Positions 7,294 to 14,125 of a DNA stretch of 64,000 nucleotides are shown piece after piece. Positions within the stretch are counted from its first letter, which is position 1; every line of letters starts with the position of its first letter. The DNA comes from a virus: positions 1 through 64,000 of IMG/VR virus record IMGVR_UViG_3300010885_047022. One strand, given 5' to 3'. The position numbers and the translations under genes were made by a program. A model generated the notes under the pieces. The model was given only the letters and a program-made list of their open reading frames with translations. It ran no database searches and was not told the DNA's origin.

Positions 7294-7920
7294 TTATTTA
7301 AAACTTGGCCAGCCACCATTTATAAACTGAAAAACTTTAAAAGCTTTATTAAAGTTTGCTATCATTAAAGATGGATTGTCTGCCATTGCAGGACTTACTT
7401 CTACATGTATATGAGTCGATCCGATGGTAGTTCCACCGTGACGCAAGTGAGCAGCTCTATCCCAAGTTTTCCATCCCGAAAATCTTTTCTCATTAAATTC
7501 CGAGATAGCTGCTCTATCACATCTATAGCCAGCTCCAAACATATTTCTTTCCGTATATATTTCCGGAGGCTCTGAAGCAGGTCTTGCATAACGGGGGATC
7601 GCTGATGTCTTAGTCCCTGGAAGATATACCCCACAATAATCATGGATTTCCTCTATACCTAACCCCTCTGCACCATCTGATAAAAATCTTAACAAATTTA
7701 TATTTAAATATCTAAAATCACCATCTGCTGGCAATATAGGTCCAACGTCAAAAGCCCTACCAGTATAGTGTACAGAAATTACGTTAGACGTTAAAGTTCC
7801 AAGAGGTCGCATTTGAAAAAAATAGCAAATACGATCATAAAGAGCTGTTACTCCAGGCCTAGACTTTTGTTTATTAACTTTTACGTCGGCCGTACCAGTA
7901 TAGGGTCTATTGTTTTTCAT
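7294..7920 (-). CDS. M15-like zinc peptidase, putative second peptidoglycan hydrolase
   Basis: This 208-residue protein contains SVHYTGRAFDVG at residues 49-60, matching the SxHxxGxAxD zinc motif of M15 peptidases (His51, Asp58), and THIHVEVSP at 169-177, matching the C-terminal zinc His motif. It has no wall-binding domain, signal peptide or membrane segment. It is separated from the endolysin by 42 bases carrying a promoter-like motif, and overlaps the upstream basic mini-protein gene by an ATGA junction. It may be a virion-associated or accessory lysin. It is quite different in sequence from the endolysin, so not a recent duplicate. Confidence 0.7.
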   Translation of the reverse strand: MKNNRPYTGTADVKVNKQKSRPGVTALYDRICYFFQMRPLGTLTSNVISVHYTGRAFDVGPILPADGDFRYLNINLLRFLSDGAEGLGIEEIHDYCGVYLPGTKTSAIPRYARPASEPPEIYTERNMFGAGYRCDRAAISEFNEKRFSGWKTWDRAAHLRHGGTTIGSTHIHVEVSPAMADNPSLMIANFNKAFKVFQFINGGWPSFK

Positions 7921-8126
7921 TTTTTCTTATTTTTATTTGTTATTTTTTTTAAAGTCTTAGCAAAATTAGCTTGTTGTACAGTTAGTTTACTGTATTTAGC
8001 TGGGTTTTTTGTAACTGTCGCAGCAAATCCTGCTGGAGTTTTGCCAACTTTTTTAGCTTTGGCAGTGAATGCTCCAGGTCTTTTAATGGCTTTTTGAATC
8101 CACTTTTTATCGGCTGGCTTCGCCAT
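7917..8126 (-). CDS. Small basic protein, KWIQKAIKRPGA family
   Basis: The 69-residue, highly basic product begins MAKPADKKWIQKAIKRPGAF and ends TLKKITNKNKKK. Similar small proteins with a 'KW(I/M)..AIK.PGA...KAKK.G' N-terminus are frequent in large phages and have no known function. The ribosome site AAAGG precedes the ATG at 8126. A strong terminator and a TACTATA motif lie just upstream, so this gene starts a new transcript. A structural or DNA-packaging role is inference from charge and late position. Confidence 0.75.
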   Translation of the reverse strand: MAKPADKKWIQKAIKRPGAFTAKAKKVGKTPAGFAATVTKNPAKYSKLTVQQANFAKTLKKITNKNKKK

Positions 8127-8166
8127 ATTTTCTAGCCTTTCGATTAGACATAAATATTGATATATC

Positions 8167-8175
8167 TATAGTAAT
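8167..8175 (-). promoter_or_regulatory. Candidate late-type promoter motif ATTACTATA
   Basis: The complement reads TCATTACTATAGATATATC, 41 bases before the ATG at 8126 and directly downstream of a strong terminator. A fresh start of transcription is needed at this point, which makes this one of the better-supported copies of the motif. Confidence 0.45.
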
Positions 8176-8184
8176 GATAGATGC

Positions 8185-8224
8185 AAAAAAAAGAGGGCCA
8201 TGACATATAGTCATAGCCCTCTTT
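8185..8224 (-). terminator. Rho-independent terminator
   Basis: On the complement, AAAGAGGGCTATGAC pairs with GTCATGGCCCTCTTT (one G.U pair) around a TATAT loop and is followed by a run of T. This is a strong intrinsic terminator for the mini-protein gene at 8241-8372. Confidence 0.9.
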
Positions 8225-8240
8225 AATTAAAACGATTAAA

Positions 8241-8372
8241 TTACATCTTCTTCTTTTTCTTAGCTATTGCAGCCTGGATAAAGGGGGGAAGTTTCTTTTG
8301 AGCTGCAGTCATACCAGCTGTCTTTTTCGAAGCTGTTTTCTTAGGTGCAGCTGCTTTCTTTTTCATGGCCAT
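8241..8372 (-). CDS. Lysine/alanine-rich 43-residue protein
   Basis: The frame starts at 8372 and stops at 8241-8243. The protein begins MAMKKKAAAPKKTASKK and ends AAIAKKKKKM; nearly 40 percent of residues are lysine. A perfect GGAGGT ribosome site sits about 7 bases before the ATG and the upstream stop is two bases away (TAATCATG), so it is well expressed. The tail LPPFIQAAIAKKKKK may form a basic helix. It resembles the C-terminal tails of histone-like phage proteins only in composition. Confidence 0.8.
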   Translation of the reverse strand: MAMKKKAAAPKKTASKKTAGMTAAQKKLPPFIQAAIAKKKKKM

Positions 8373-8374
8373 GA

Positions 8375-8638
8375 TTATACCTCCGTTGATTTTATTTTTT
8401 TTTCACTTGATTTTTTATAATGCCACATCATGTGGTCATGCATCTGGTCATCGACTTTATCAACTTGCTCATCAAGATGATCAACCTTGTGATGCAGGTG
8501 TAAAATCTCATCTTTTACGTCGCCTATTAACTCTGCAACGGTATTATGATCACTTTTATTTTCTGATCTACTTTTTTGAACTAACGCTGCAAGTATAGCG
8601 CCGACGGCAGCAATTATGGCAACAGTAACAGCTTCCAT
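8375..8638 (-). CDS. Membrane-anchored coiled-coil protein (holin-like or scaffold)
   Basis: This 87-residue protein has one N-terminal transmembrane helix (TVAIIAAVGAILAALV) followed by a charged coiled coil with heptad pattern (DEILHLHHKVDHLDEQVDKVDDQMHDHM), rich in His and Asp. The arrangement resembles single-pass holin-like proteins of actinophages (DUF2746 type), but that match is from memory. The His/Asp content could bind metal. It lies in the mini-protein operon between the DUF6321-like gene and an AK-rich gene. Confidence 0.6.
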   Translation of the reverse strand: MEAVTVAIIAAVGAILAALVQKSRSENKSDHNTVAELIGDVKDEILHLHHKVDHLDEQVDKVDDQMHDHMMWHYKKSSEKKIKSTEV

Positions 8639-8644
8639 AATTAG

Positions 8645-8932
8645 TCACCATTTAACCTTATTAGCCCAATACGCGGCTGACATTTTGCCTTTGGCAATAT
8701 TCTTGGCGTGTCGTGCTTGGAATGCTTCTCTGCGTGCCCTATAGGCTTTAGACTCACCTTCTTTTTTAGGCGAGCCTGAAACACCTTGTTGACCAAAGCG
8801 AATAGTTTTAACTTGATCACCAGACTTAGCCACAACTACATGCGACTTAGTGGGATGACTTGGTGTTTTCTTGGGCTTATTATAGCCAGAAACACCAGCT
8901 TTGGTTAGGCGTGAATCTTTTTTGGCAGGCAT
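8645..8932 (-). CDS. DUF6321-like small basic protein
   Basis: The 95 residues include KKDSRLTKAGVSGYNKPKKTP, HPTKSHVVVAKSGDQVKTIRFGQQGVSG and RHAKNIAKGKMSAAYWANKVKW, the signature of the DUF6321 family, which is widespread in phages and giant viruses with no known function. The protein is basic and probably structured in its C-terminal half. The start overlaps the upstream stop as TAATG. Given the family's distribution, a conserved virion or nucleoprotein role is plausible, but this is inference. Confidence 0.85.
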   Translation of the reverse strand: MPAKKDSRLTKAGVSGYNKPKKTPSHPTKSHVVVAKSGDQVKTIRFGQQGVSGSPKKEGESKAYRARREAFQARHAKNIAKGKMSAAYWANKVKW

Positions 8933-9171
8933 TACTTCATCTTTTGCTTAGTGTTAGTTAGCCTTTTACCTAAAGACTGAGGTGTTTTTTTACCATTCAC
9001 ATTTTTTCCGGCATGGGGATTAGGCCACTTGGTTTCCATGTGGTCCTTTTCTTTACGGCCTTTAGTGGGAATGAATCTTTCACCATGATCATTCTTCATT
9101 GGAGGATGATCGCCAGTTTCACCTGGAACAGCGACGCGAAACATGTCTTTATGTTTTTTAATTTGAGCCAT
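8932..9171 (-). CDS. Hypothetical small basic protein, 79 residues
   Basis: MAQIKKHKDMFRVAVPGETG begins this Lys/His/Pro-rich product; the middle (MKNDHGERFIPTKGRKEKDHMETKWPNPH) looks extended and unstructured and the end is KRLTNTKQKMK. AGGAAT lies 6 bases before the ATG at 9171. It is followed by the DUF6321-like gene with a TAATG coupling. No family recognised. Confidence 0.65.
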   Translation of the reverse strand: MAQIKKHKDMFRVAVPGETGDHPPMKNDHGERFIPTKGRKEKDHMETKWPNPHAGKNVNGKKTPQSLGKRLTNTKQKMK

Positions 9172-9198
9172 TGTTATTCCTAAGTAAATAAAATAAAG

Positions 9199-9330
9199 TT
9201 ATTTCTTTTTTTTCTTTTTCTTTGGAAAGCCAGTTTTCTTTGGCATGCCAGAGATAACGGGACCACCACTCTTTTGATTGTTGGTTCCCATTCTAGGTCC
9301 ACTAATATAAGTGAACTTTTTGATTGGCAT
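9199..9330 (-). CDS. Lysine-rich 43-residue protein with KKKKKKK tail
   Basis: The frame runs from 9330 to a TAA at 9199-9201. The protein begins MPIKKFTYISGPRMGTNNQK, has a glycine-rich middle and ends GFPKKKKKKK. It starts two bases after the upstream stop (AAGTAATTATG), a junction sequence repeated at 9675. The composition and position match the surrounding mini-proteins. Confidence 0.7.
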   Translation of the reverse strand: MPIKKFTYISGPRMGTNNQKSGGPVISGMPKKTGFPKKKKKKK

Positions 9331-9332
9331 AA

Positions 9333-9488
9333 TTACTTTTTGCCGGTTTTCTTAACTGTTGAGGCCCAATTCTTAGCGCCACTAGCGGGAGCTACGCTGC
9401 CCTTAGGATTGATTTTGTCGCCAATATCGCCCATGGTACCGGGGAAAGGCTTACGGAATGGATCGTTCTTTTTGTTCATGCTAGCCAT
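9333..9488 (-). CDS. Small basic protein, 51 residues
   Basis: Start 9488, stop 9333-9335. The sequence begins MASMNKKNDPFRKPFPGTMG, contains IGDKINPKGSVAPASGAKNW and ends STVKKTGKK. AAGGAA lies 4-9 bases before the ATG. It is less lysine-rich than its neighbours and has a Pro/Gly-rich, probably extended N-terminal half. No family recognised. Confidence 0.7.
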   Translation of the reverse strand: MASMNKKNDPFRKPFPGTMGDIGDKINPKGSVAPASGAKNWASTVKKTGKK

Positions 9489-9501
9489 GATTTCCTTCTC
9501 T

Positions 9502-9675
9502 CTATTTTTTTCTTTTTATTTTTGATGCCGAAGAAATAGCTATTGCTATAGCTTGTTTCTGCGATTTAACAGCAGGACCACCTTTACCAGAGTGCAGTGT
9601 TCCTCGACCATACTCACCCATAACAGATTTAATCTTTTTTTGGTAAGCAGTTGGTTTTTTCTTTTTAGTAGCCAT
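9502..9675 (-). CDS. DUF6496-like small basic protein
   Basis: The 57-residue product begins MATKKKKPTAYQKKIKSVMGEY and contains SGKGGPAVKSQKQAIAIAIS, the hallmark of DUF6496 ('..SGKGGKVVKSRKQAIAIALSEA..'), a small family common in phages and bacteria with no assigned function. The end is KIKRKK. It begins two bases after the upstream stop (TAATTATG) and ends 13 bases before the next start. Confidence 0.8.
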   Translation of the reverse strand: MATKKKKPTAYQKKIKSVMGEYGRGTLHSGKGGPAVKSQKQAIAIAISSASKIKRKK

Positions 9676-9677
9676 AA

Positions 9678-9827
9678 TTACTTTTTATTCTTGAAAGCTT
9701 TCCACTGACTTGAATAATATCCACCTTTACGTGGAGTATCCATAACGTTCATTACTGAATCTTTCAATAACTTATAATAATTGTTGTCTGAAGAAGTTTT
9801 GCTTCCCCAACCCTTATCCTTAGCCAT
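9678..9827 (-). CDS. Small basic protein, 49 residues
   Basis: Start 9827, stop 9678-9680. The product begins MAKDKGWGSKTSSDNNYYKL and ends QWKAFKNKK; Gly, Tyr and Trp are notable beside the lysines. AGGTAGGT precedes the ATG. A terminator (9878-9900) and a TACTATA motif lie upstream, so it is the first gene of the 9827-8241 mini-protein operon. Confidence 0.7.
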   Translation of the reverse strand: MAKDKGWGSKTSSDNNYYKLLKDSVMNVMDTPRKGGYYSSQWKAFKNKK

Positions 9828-9858
9828 AATGACCTACCTTGTATAATAGTGTAATATA

Positions 9859-9867
9859 TATAGTAAT
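9859..9867 (-). promoter_or_regulatory. Candidate late-type promoter motif ATTACTATA
   Basis: The complement reads GGATTACTATATATATTACAC, 32 bases before the ATG at 9827 and immediately after the terminator at 9878-9900. A new transcription start is expected here. Confidence 0.45.
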
Positions 9868-9877
9868 CCTATATAGC

Positions 9878-9900
9878 AAAAAAGAGAGGCAACGCCTCTC
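9878..9900 (-). terminator. Rho-independent terminator
   Basis: On the complement GAGAGGC-GTT-GCCTCTC is followed by TTTTTT. The 7-bp stem with a 3-base loop and T-run ends the transcript of the gene at 9919-10230. Confidence 0.9.
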
Positions 9901-9918
9901 AATTTTGTCTATAATATG

Positions 9919-10230
9919 TTATTTTTTATTTGGATTACTTTTTGGAGCAACCTTTTTTGTTGGCTTAGTGCCACCATGGTTCTTGGATACTTGTCCCTTT
10001 GGTCTACCAGGCTTTCTAGCCGGCGCTGCAGTATTTGCTTTGGGAGTGACATCCTTAGGGTTAGCGGGAGTAATCTTAATGTCTTTAGGAGTTGAATTAG
10101 CAGAAGTGGTTGGAGTCATCCAAATAATCGGCTTTTCTTCCTTAGGGGTACCCTTATCATCTAAGTCATGACCACCAATTTTGGCAGGTGACTTTTTATT
10201 AAATAATTTTTTCATTAATTTCTTTATCAT
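9919..10230 (-). CDS. Basic, disordered protein with AT-hook-like motif
   Basis: The 103 residues start MIKKLMKKLFNKKSPAKIGG and continue as a Lys/Pro/Thr/Asn-rich, apparently unfolded chain with ARKPGRPKGQ near residues 72-81. KPGRPKG is close to the AT-hook core (GRP flanked by basic residues), which grips the minor groove of AT-rich DNA. AAAGGAT lies 6-12 bases before the ATG. This is the largest member of the polybasic series and the one with the best case for DNA binding. It is closed by a terminator. Confidence 0.7.
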   Translation of the reverse strand: MIKKLMKKLFNKKSPAKIGGHDLDDKGTPKEEKPIIWMTPTTSANSTPKDIKITPANPKDVTPKANTAAPARKPGRPKGQVSKNHGGTKPTKKVAPKSNPNKK

Positions 10231-10270
10231 TTTTTATCCTTTTCAATATTTGTTAGCTAACTATTGTTTA

Positions 10271-10591
10271 TTATTTTCCTTGTTGTGATTCTTTAATTAA
10301 CTGATATCTTTCGCCTGTTTCTTTTGAAACAATTGAAAAGCCATATGAAGCTGCAGCTTCGATAATTTCAGTTAATTTATCTTTATCTTCCAAGGAAACT
10401 TCATTCAATGGCAAAGTAATACCTGCATACACGTCGATATTCTCAAAATTGCCAATGTTAATCTTTCTATTTACTCCACATATAAATACTGGATTAGTTG
10501 AAATAGATATTTCTGAACTCAAAATATTCACCACCTGGTCTATGGGAGAGTCTAATGACTGCTCCATTGCTGTTTTTGATATCTTAGGCAT
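10271..10591 (-). CDS. Hypothetical protein, 106 residues
   Basis: An acidic alpha/beta protein (MPKISKTAMEQSLDSPIDQVV...). The middle has alternating hydrophobic strands (NPVFICGVNRKINIGNFENIDVYAGI) and the C-terminus a helix ending IEAAASYGFSIVSKETGERY. The start overlaps the dNMP kinase stop by 8 bases. No family recognised; its place at the end of the sigma-factor/kinase operon suggests early or middle expression. Confidence 0.65.
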   Translation of the reverse strand: MPKISKTAMEQSLDSPIDQVVNILSSEISISTNPVFICGVNRKINIGNFENIDVYAGITLPLNEVSLEDKDKLTEIIEAAASYGFSIVSKETGERYQLIKESQQGK

Positions 10592-11381
10592 ACACGTCCG
10601 TAAAGGTTTGAACTAAATTTGTAGTAGCTAATGCTTGTTCCGCTATGTTTAAGTTGTCGGTATTAATTATAGCAGAGGCTTTTTCTTTTATCAAATCAAT
10701 TTCTTGTTCTGATCTATGGTTCATTTGCTCAGGTGTCATTTCGTGCCCATCTCGACGCATCATTCTTTCATTTCTAATCTCATCAGATGCTTCATAGCAA
10801 ATAATTAATCCATTGGGTTGATCAAGTATTTTCTTAGCTTCATTCTCAAATCTAACATCAGAAATGATAATAGCCATCGGCATATCTTGATCCTCAAACT
10901 CTGGAGTTCTCATATGGGATCTAAATAATTTATTGGCTTTTAATATTCCCCACTTAGCAAAGCACTCTTCATCGTATGCTCTGCACAAATCTCCAGCCTT
11001 TTGAAGGAAAGATCTTGGCTTATAGCCCTCAGGCTCTATGGGTAGATTGTAGATATCTTTTACTAATTGGCAAAACATATCATAATCAGGGATGGTGCCC
11101 AGGGCATTTGAGCCAAAGATATCATACACCACTTGGTGAATAGAAAATAGTTGACGGTCCTTCTGTCTAGAGCCAAGTGAGTTTTTTTTCACAGACGCTA
11201 GTTCATATAAAGGTAGGCTAAAAAATAAGTGATCCCATTTGACATGATTCGAAACAGGACTCACTTCTGCCTTAGGCACTATCTTTTCTGCAACAGATGT
11301 TTTGCCAGTCGCTGCCTTACCTGCTAGGCCAATAACTATCGGATAATCTTTATAAAATTTTTTATCTTTAATCATATCCAT
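10584..11381 (-). CDS. P-loop deoxynucleoside monophosphate kinase-like protein
   Basis: The protein (265 residues) has a Walker A motif GLAGKAATGKTSVAEKI near residues 18-34 and a later IIISDVRFENEAKKIL segment, which matches the 'iSDvRf.nEa' motif of phage dNMP kinases (T4 gp1 type) and related AAA-like nucleotide kinases. It also has EERMMRRDGHEMT-like basic LID residues (ERMMRRDGHEM). It would phosphorylate dNMPs for phage DNA synthesis, in keeping with the RNR, ThyX and dCMP deaminase genes in the window. A second ATG at 11375 is possible as the start. A TATAAT overlaps the start but lacks a -35 box. Confidence 0.75.
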   Translation of the reverse strand: MDMIKDKKFYKDYPIVIGLAGKAATGKTSVAEKIVPKAEVSPVSNHVKWDHLFFSLPLYELASVKKNSLGSRQKDRQLFSIHQVVYDIFGSNALGTIPDYDMFCQLVKDIYNLPIEPEGYKPRSFLQKAGDLCRAYDEECFAKWGILKANKLFRSHMRTPEFEDQDMPMAIIISDVRFENEAKKILDQPNGLIICYEASDEIRNERMMRRDGHEMTPEQMNHRSEQEIDLIKEKASAIINTDNLNIAEQALATTNLVQTFTDVYA

Positions 11382-11391
11382 ATTATACCAT

Positions 11392-11826
11392 TCATATCCT
11401 ATTCATTTTCTCTTTTCTTACTTCTAATTCATCTAAAAATTTATTTGCCAAGGCGTCTGGTTCCCAAACAAATGTTCTTTTAACTTGAATGACCCGAAAA
11501 TTAAATTCATCTCTGATTTCTTCAATAGTCATTAGCAATGGCATTAGAGCTGCGCTCTTGCACTTCCATTTACCATTGACCTGGTTAGCTACAACAGCCG
11601 AGTCTGTGTATAAAATTGGGTCTATAAGATCAGCCATAGAGCATATTAAGAGGCCAGCTATCACGGCCTCATATTCTGCCTCATTGTTAGTTCTAGGACC
11701 TAATCCTCTAGCAAACTGTGCTATCTTTTTTCTATTGCGATAAACAACAACAGAGCATGCAGCTTCTCCGATCTTTTTTTGACCTTGTCCCCTAGATGCT
11801 CCGTCGCAAAATACTTCTATGTTCAT
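11392..11826 (-). CDS. rnhA: Ribonuclease HI
   Basis: The 144-residue protein carries the RNase H fold: VFCDGASRGQG (Asp8), RTNNEAEYEAVIAGL (Glu49/Glu51), ILYTDSAVVANQVNG (Asp75) and VWEPDALANKFLDE (Asp124), the four acidic catalytic positions. The length is typical of compact RNase HI. It removes RNA from RNA-DNA hybrids, such as primers laid by the phage AEP primase. It sits in the sigma factor/kinase group, with 10 bases to the next gene. Confidence 0.85.
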   Translation of the reverse strand: MNIEVFCDGASRGQGQKKIGEAACSVVVYRNRKKIAQFARGLGPRTNNEAEYEAVIAGLLICSMADLIDPILYTDSAVVANQVNGKWKCKSAALMPLLMTIEEIRDEFNFRVIQVKRTFVWEPDALANKFLDELEVRKEKMNRI

Positions 11827-11863
11827 AAATAAAAAGCCAATCTTAAAAATTTAAACACTGCCT

Positions 11864-12070
11864 TCAGTCAACCTTTACATCATAATCTATACTAAAGCGT
11901 TTAGCTACATCTATTAGATTCTTTTTAAGGCTTGATGATATTTGAATTGTTTTTGTCAATAGATATTTATTACTTTTATATTCGACTTGTGTTGGAAAAT
12001 TAAGATCTTCTTTTTCTGTAGAATAAAATTCTTCAGATGTATTAACACTTTTGTAATGACCAATAAACAT
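11864..12070 (-). CDS. Hypothetical protein, 68 residues
   Basis: The product begins MFIGHYKSVNTSEEFYSTEK; it is a mix of strand-like (VEYKSNKYLLTKTIQIS) and helical (SLKKNLIDVAKRFS) segments. AAAGGAT lies 6-12 bases before the ATG at 12070. A gap of 37 bases separates it from the RNase H gene. No family recognised. Confidence 0.6.
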   Translation of the reverse strand: MFIGHYKSVNTSEEFYSTEKEDLNFPTQVEYKSNKYLLTKTIQISSSLKKNLIDVAKRFSIDYDVKVD

Positions 12071-12082
12071 ATTCTTTATCCT

Positions 12083-12598
12083 TTAGTAGGTACTAAAATC
12101 CGATTCCAGGTAGGAACCTTTTTCTTCTCTAAACGCAGCTACTTGCATGGACTGCATTTTGTCCATCAGCTTTCTAGCTGATTCTGATGCTATTCTAGCT
12201 GACGTTTCCATCGATTCAGCTAGGCTCATAATTGCCTCACAGGTAATCATTTCGGTATGTTGTGATTCAGCTGCTGCCATGGCTGAAGCTTCTCTTTCAG
12301 CTTCATTTTTTCCGGCTCTATTTGATTTATAAACTCTCTTATAATTACCTTCTATAATCTTATATTGTGCTCTAGACATTCCGGCAAAGCGCGCTGCTCT
12401 ACCATAAACATTAGATGTGCGGGCAACAAGTGACGCAATCGTATCTATTCCTAGATCTATAATATCAACCTCTGGAATTTCTACAAAATATTTACTATTT
12501 TTTTCTACGTCAGCATATGCTTCGATAACCTCTTTTAATTGAGGTCCAAGAAAATTCTGCAATAGTTCTTGCAATTTTTCCATTGATTGTAAGTTCAT
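12083..12598 (-). CDS. Helical hypothetical protein downstream of the sigma factor
   Basis: This 171-residue protein is almost entirely helical, with an Ala/Glu/Ser-rich C-terminal half (EREASAMAAAESQHTEMITCEAIMSLAES) likely to form a long coiled coil, and a basic centre (YGRAARFAGMSRAQYKIIEGNYKRVYKSN). The start is coupled to the sigma-factor stop (TAATG) with GGAGAA upstream. Tight coupling suggests a partner of the sigma factor or a recombination/replication accessory, but no family match supports this. Confidence 0.65.
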   Translation of the reverse strand: MNLQSMEKLQELLQNFLGPQLKEVIEAYADVEKNSKYFVEIPEVDIIDLGIDTIASLVARTSNVYGRAARFAGMSRAQYKIIEGNYKRVYKSNRAGKNEAEREASAMAAAESQHTEMITCEAIMSLAESMETSARIASESARKLMDKMQSMQVAAFREEKGSYLESDFSTY

Positions 12599-13458
12599 TA
12601 ATTTTTCTCCATATTAATTAGCATTGCGTATTCATTGAGATCATTTTCTAAGATTAAATCTTTTACTTTATTTTTAATTTTAGATAAGTGCTCTCTAACT
12701 GTATTCGGATGTTCATTAACTTTCTGAGATATTTCGCTGGACCTTTGCCCATCTACGTACCTCCATTTTAGAAGCTGTCTTTCTTGCACTGTTAGTCTAT
12801 CAAATGGTGGAATGTTTTTCTCGCCCAAAACCCAAAATTCATCAATTTTATCTGCAGCTAATAATTGTTCCATACTATACTCTACCGGATCTGCCTTAAA
12901 ACCAATGACATAATTTTCATCACCTTCATCATTGGTGGCATCGTCGTCCAGCAATGGGAAAGTTTTTCTGCCTAATTGATCAATGAGGAATGTATCTACA
13001 TTCTTTTTTAAAAGATAAAAGAAATAACTATATAAAAAACCGCTAAAAGGAATTGGACCCTTAGCTGAATCCTTCCTTTCGTATCTGCCTATGCATTGGA
13101 AGAAAGTCATGTATACAGTCTGCCTAATGTCTTCTTCATCCCCATATCTTTTCGCCATATAATGAATACCTCTCATGCATTCATTTATTACTCGCATATT
13201 GGATCCACTCATTTTATTTTTCATCAGAGCAAAGCGTGTTCCTGAATCCTTGATGAACAAAGAAATAAACCTTCGTATGTCATAGTCGTTCAAATTGAAC
13301 TTTCCATAATATAATAGTGAAATATATTTAGTTAAAAAATTACTGAATACCTTTAATAATTCTTCTTGTGCTTTTGCTGAACCCTTTTTGGCCTTAGCGA
13401 TTAGGTCTTGCATTTCATTCTCTTCTAAAGAGTAATATTGCTCCTTGTAAGCTGTCAT
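12598..13458 (-). CDS. Sigma-70-family RNA polymerase sigma factor
   Basis: The 286 residues show a helical N-terminal part with region-2-like EDIRQTVYMTFFQCIGRYERKD...FSGFLYSYFFYLLKK (residues about 110-155) and a C-terminal region 4 HTH, LTVQERQLLKWRYVDGQRSSEISQKVNEHPNTVREHLSKIKNKVKDLI (split here only by reading; residues about 222-269). A long insert separates the regions. It should direct host RNA polymerase to phage promoters, most likely late ones. It overlaps the upstream nuclease gene by 4 bases and is driven by the same TTGCAT-17-TATAAT promoter at 14055-14083, which fits an early host-read gene. Confidence 0.8.
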   Translation of the reverse strand: MTAYKEQYYSLEENEMQDLIAKAKKGSAKAQEELLKVFSNFLTKYISLLYYGKFNLNDYDIRRFISLFIKDSGTRFALMKNKMSGSNMRVINECMRGIHYMAKRYGDEEDIRQTVYMTFFQCIGRYERKDSAKGPIPFSGFLYSYFFYLLKKNVDTFLIDQLGRKTFPLLDDDATNDEGDENYVIGFKADPVEYSMEQLLAADKIDEFWVLGEKNIPPFDRLTVQERQLLKWRYVDGQRSSEISQKVNEHPNTVREHLSKIKNKVKDLILENDLNEYAMLINMEKN

Positions 13459-14021
13459 TTTTTACCTTCCCAGTTAACTATGTACTGACTATAAAAAACC
13501 TTTATGTCTTCGTAGAAGACAATTTGAGGAACTTCTATCTCAGCCATAAAATTCTTTGCGTCGTTTGAGTACTTACTTATGACGCATGTCATTTTTTCGA
13601 ATTCATCAGGATAATACCTTTTAAATCTTTTTAATTTAATTTTACTTTTATCATCTAGATAGCCCTTAATCTCTACCCATTCACCATTTCGTTCTAGAAA
13701 AAAGTCAGGAGTATAACCCTTTGTTCCTCTTTTTATTGGGAAAGAAAAAACAGTAGGTTCAAATTTAAATTCTATTTTATAAATATTTAGGATTCTAACA
13801 AAGTTAGCTTCCCAGCTGGATCTAACATTGAGTTCTATATCTTTCCTGAATCCAGTTTTAGTGTATTGGTACGCATTGCCCTTTTTCCTTGCAAAGACCC
13901 CATCATCCTCTAGGATTACTTTATCGATCTGCTTGTTTCTGATGTTATTCAAATTAGGTTGTTTTTTAAAAGAAGATTTTTCCAAAAAAAAGTCTTCTGC
14001 CTTGACAACATGTAGTTCCAT
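13455..14021 (-). CDS. PD-(D/E)XK nuclease-like protein (VSR/TnsA-type)
   Basis: From the ATG at 14021 (AAGGA nine bases upstream) the protein has 188 residues. RSSWEANFVRIL supplies the first Glu, GYTPDFFLERNGEWVEIKGYLD supplies the Asp and the E-x-K pair, and KLKRFKRYYPDE follows: a compact PD-(D/E)XK nuclease as found in VSR, TnsA and many phage endonucleases. It is the first gene behind the leftward promoter at 14055-14083, so an early DNA-processing or host-DNA-attacking function is possible. An upstream in-frame ATG at 14063 falls on the promoter and has no ribosome site. Confidence 0.75.
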   Translation of the reverse strand: MELHVVKAEDFFLEKSSFKKQPNLNNIRNKQIDKVILEDDGVFARKKGNAYQYTKTGFRKDIELNVRSSWEANFVRILNIYKIEFKFEPTVFSFPIKRGTKGYTPDFFLERNGEWVEIKGYLDDKSKIKLKRFKRYYPDEFEKMTCVISKYSNDAKNFMAEIEVPQIVFYEDIKVFYSQYIVNWEGKK

Positions 14022-14054
14022 TGTGATATCCTTAATGCCTGTAAGCGTGTATAT

Positions 14055-14083
14055 ATTATACACTAAAAAATAAAAATATGCAA
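14055..14083 (-). promoter_or_regulatory. Leftward sigma70-type promoter (TTGCAT-17-TATAAT)
   Basis: On the complement TTGCAT (14083-14078) and TATAAT (14060-14055) are separated by exactly 17 bases. It drives the nuclease and sigma-factor operon, with about 25 bases of leader before the AAGGA ribosome site. The -35 box is the mirror image of the -35 box of the rightward promoter six bases away. Confidence 0.75.
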
Positions 14084-14089
14084 AACAAC

Positions 14090-14118
14090 TTGCATTACCA
14101 CTAAGAAGGAAGTATACT
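14090..14118 (+). promoter_or_regulatory. Rightward sigma70-type promoter (TTGCAT-17-TATACT)
   Basis: TTGCAT at 14090-14095 and TATACT at 14113-14118 are separated by 17 bases. The -10 box ends only 7 bases before the ATG at 14126, so transcription should start at or next to the start codon, giving a leaderless mRNA. With the leftward -35 it forms the palindrome ATGCAA-6-TTGCAT. Confidence 0.75.
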
Positions 14119-14125
14119 AATCACC

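Noticed and set aside
11375-11395. TATAAT next to the dNMP kinase start
   Set aside because: No -35 box at 16-18 bases and too close to the ATG for a leader; probably chance in AT-rich DNA.
12083-12598. Anti-sigma factor for the adjacent gene
   Set aside because: Position and helical make-up fit, but there is no recognisable anti-sigma family motif.
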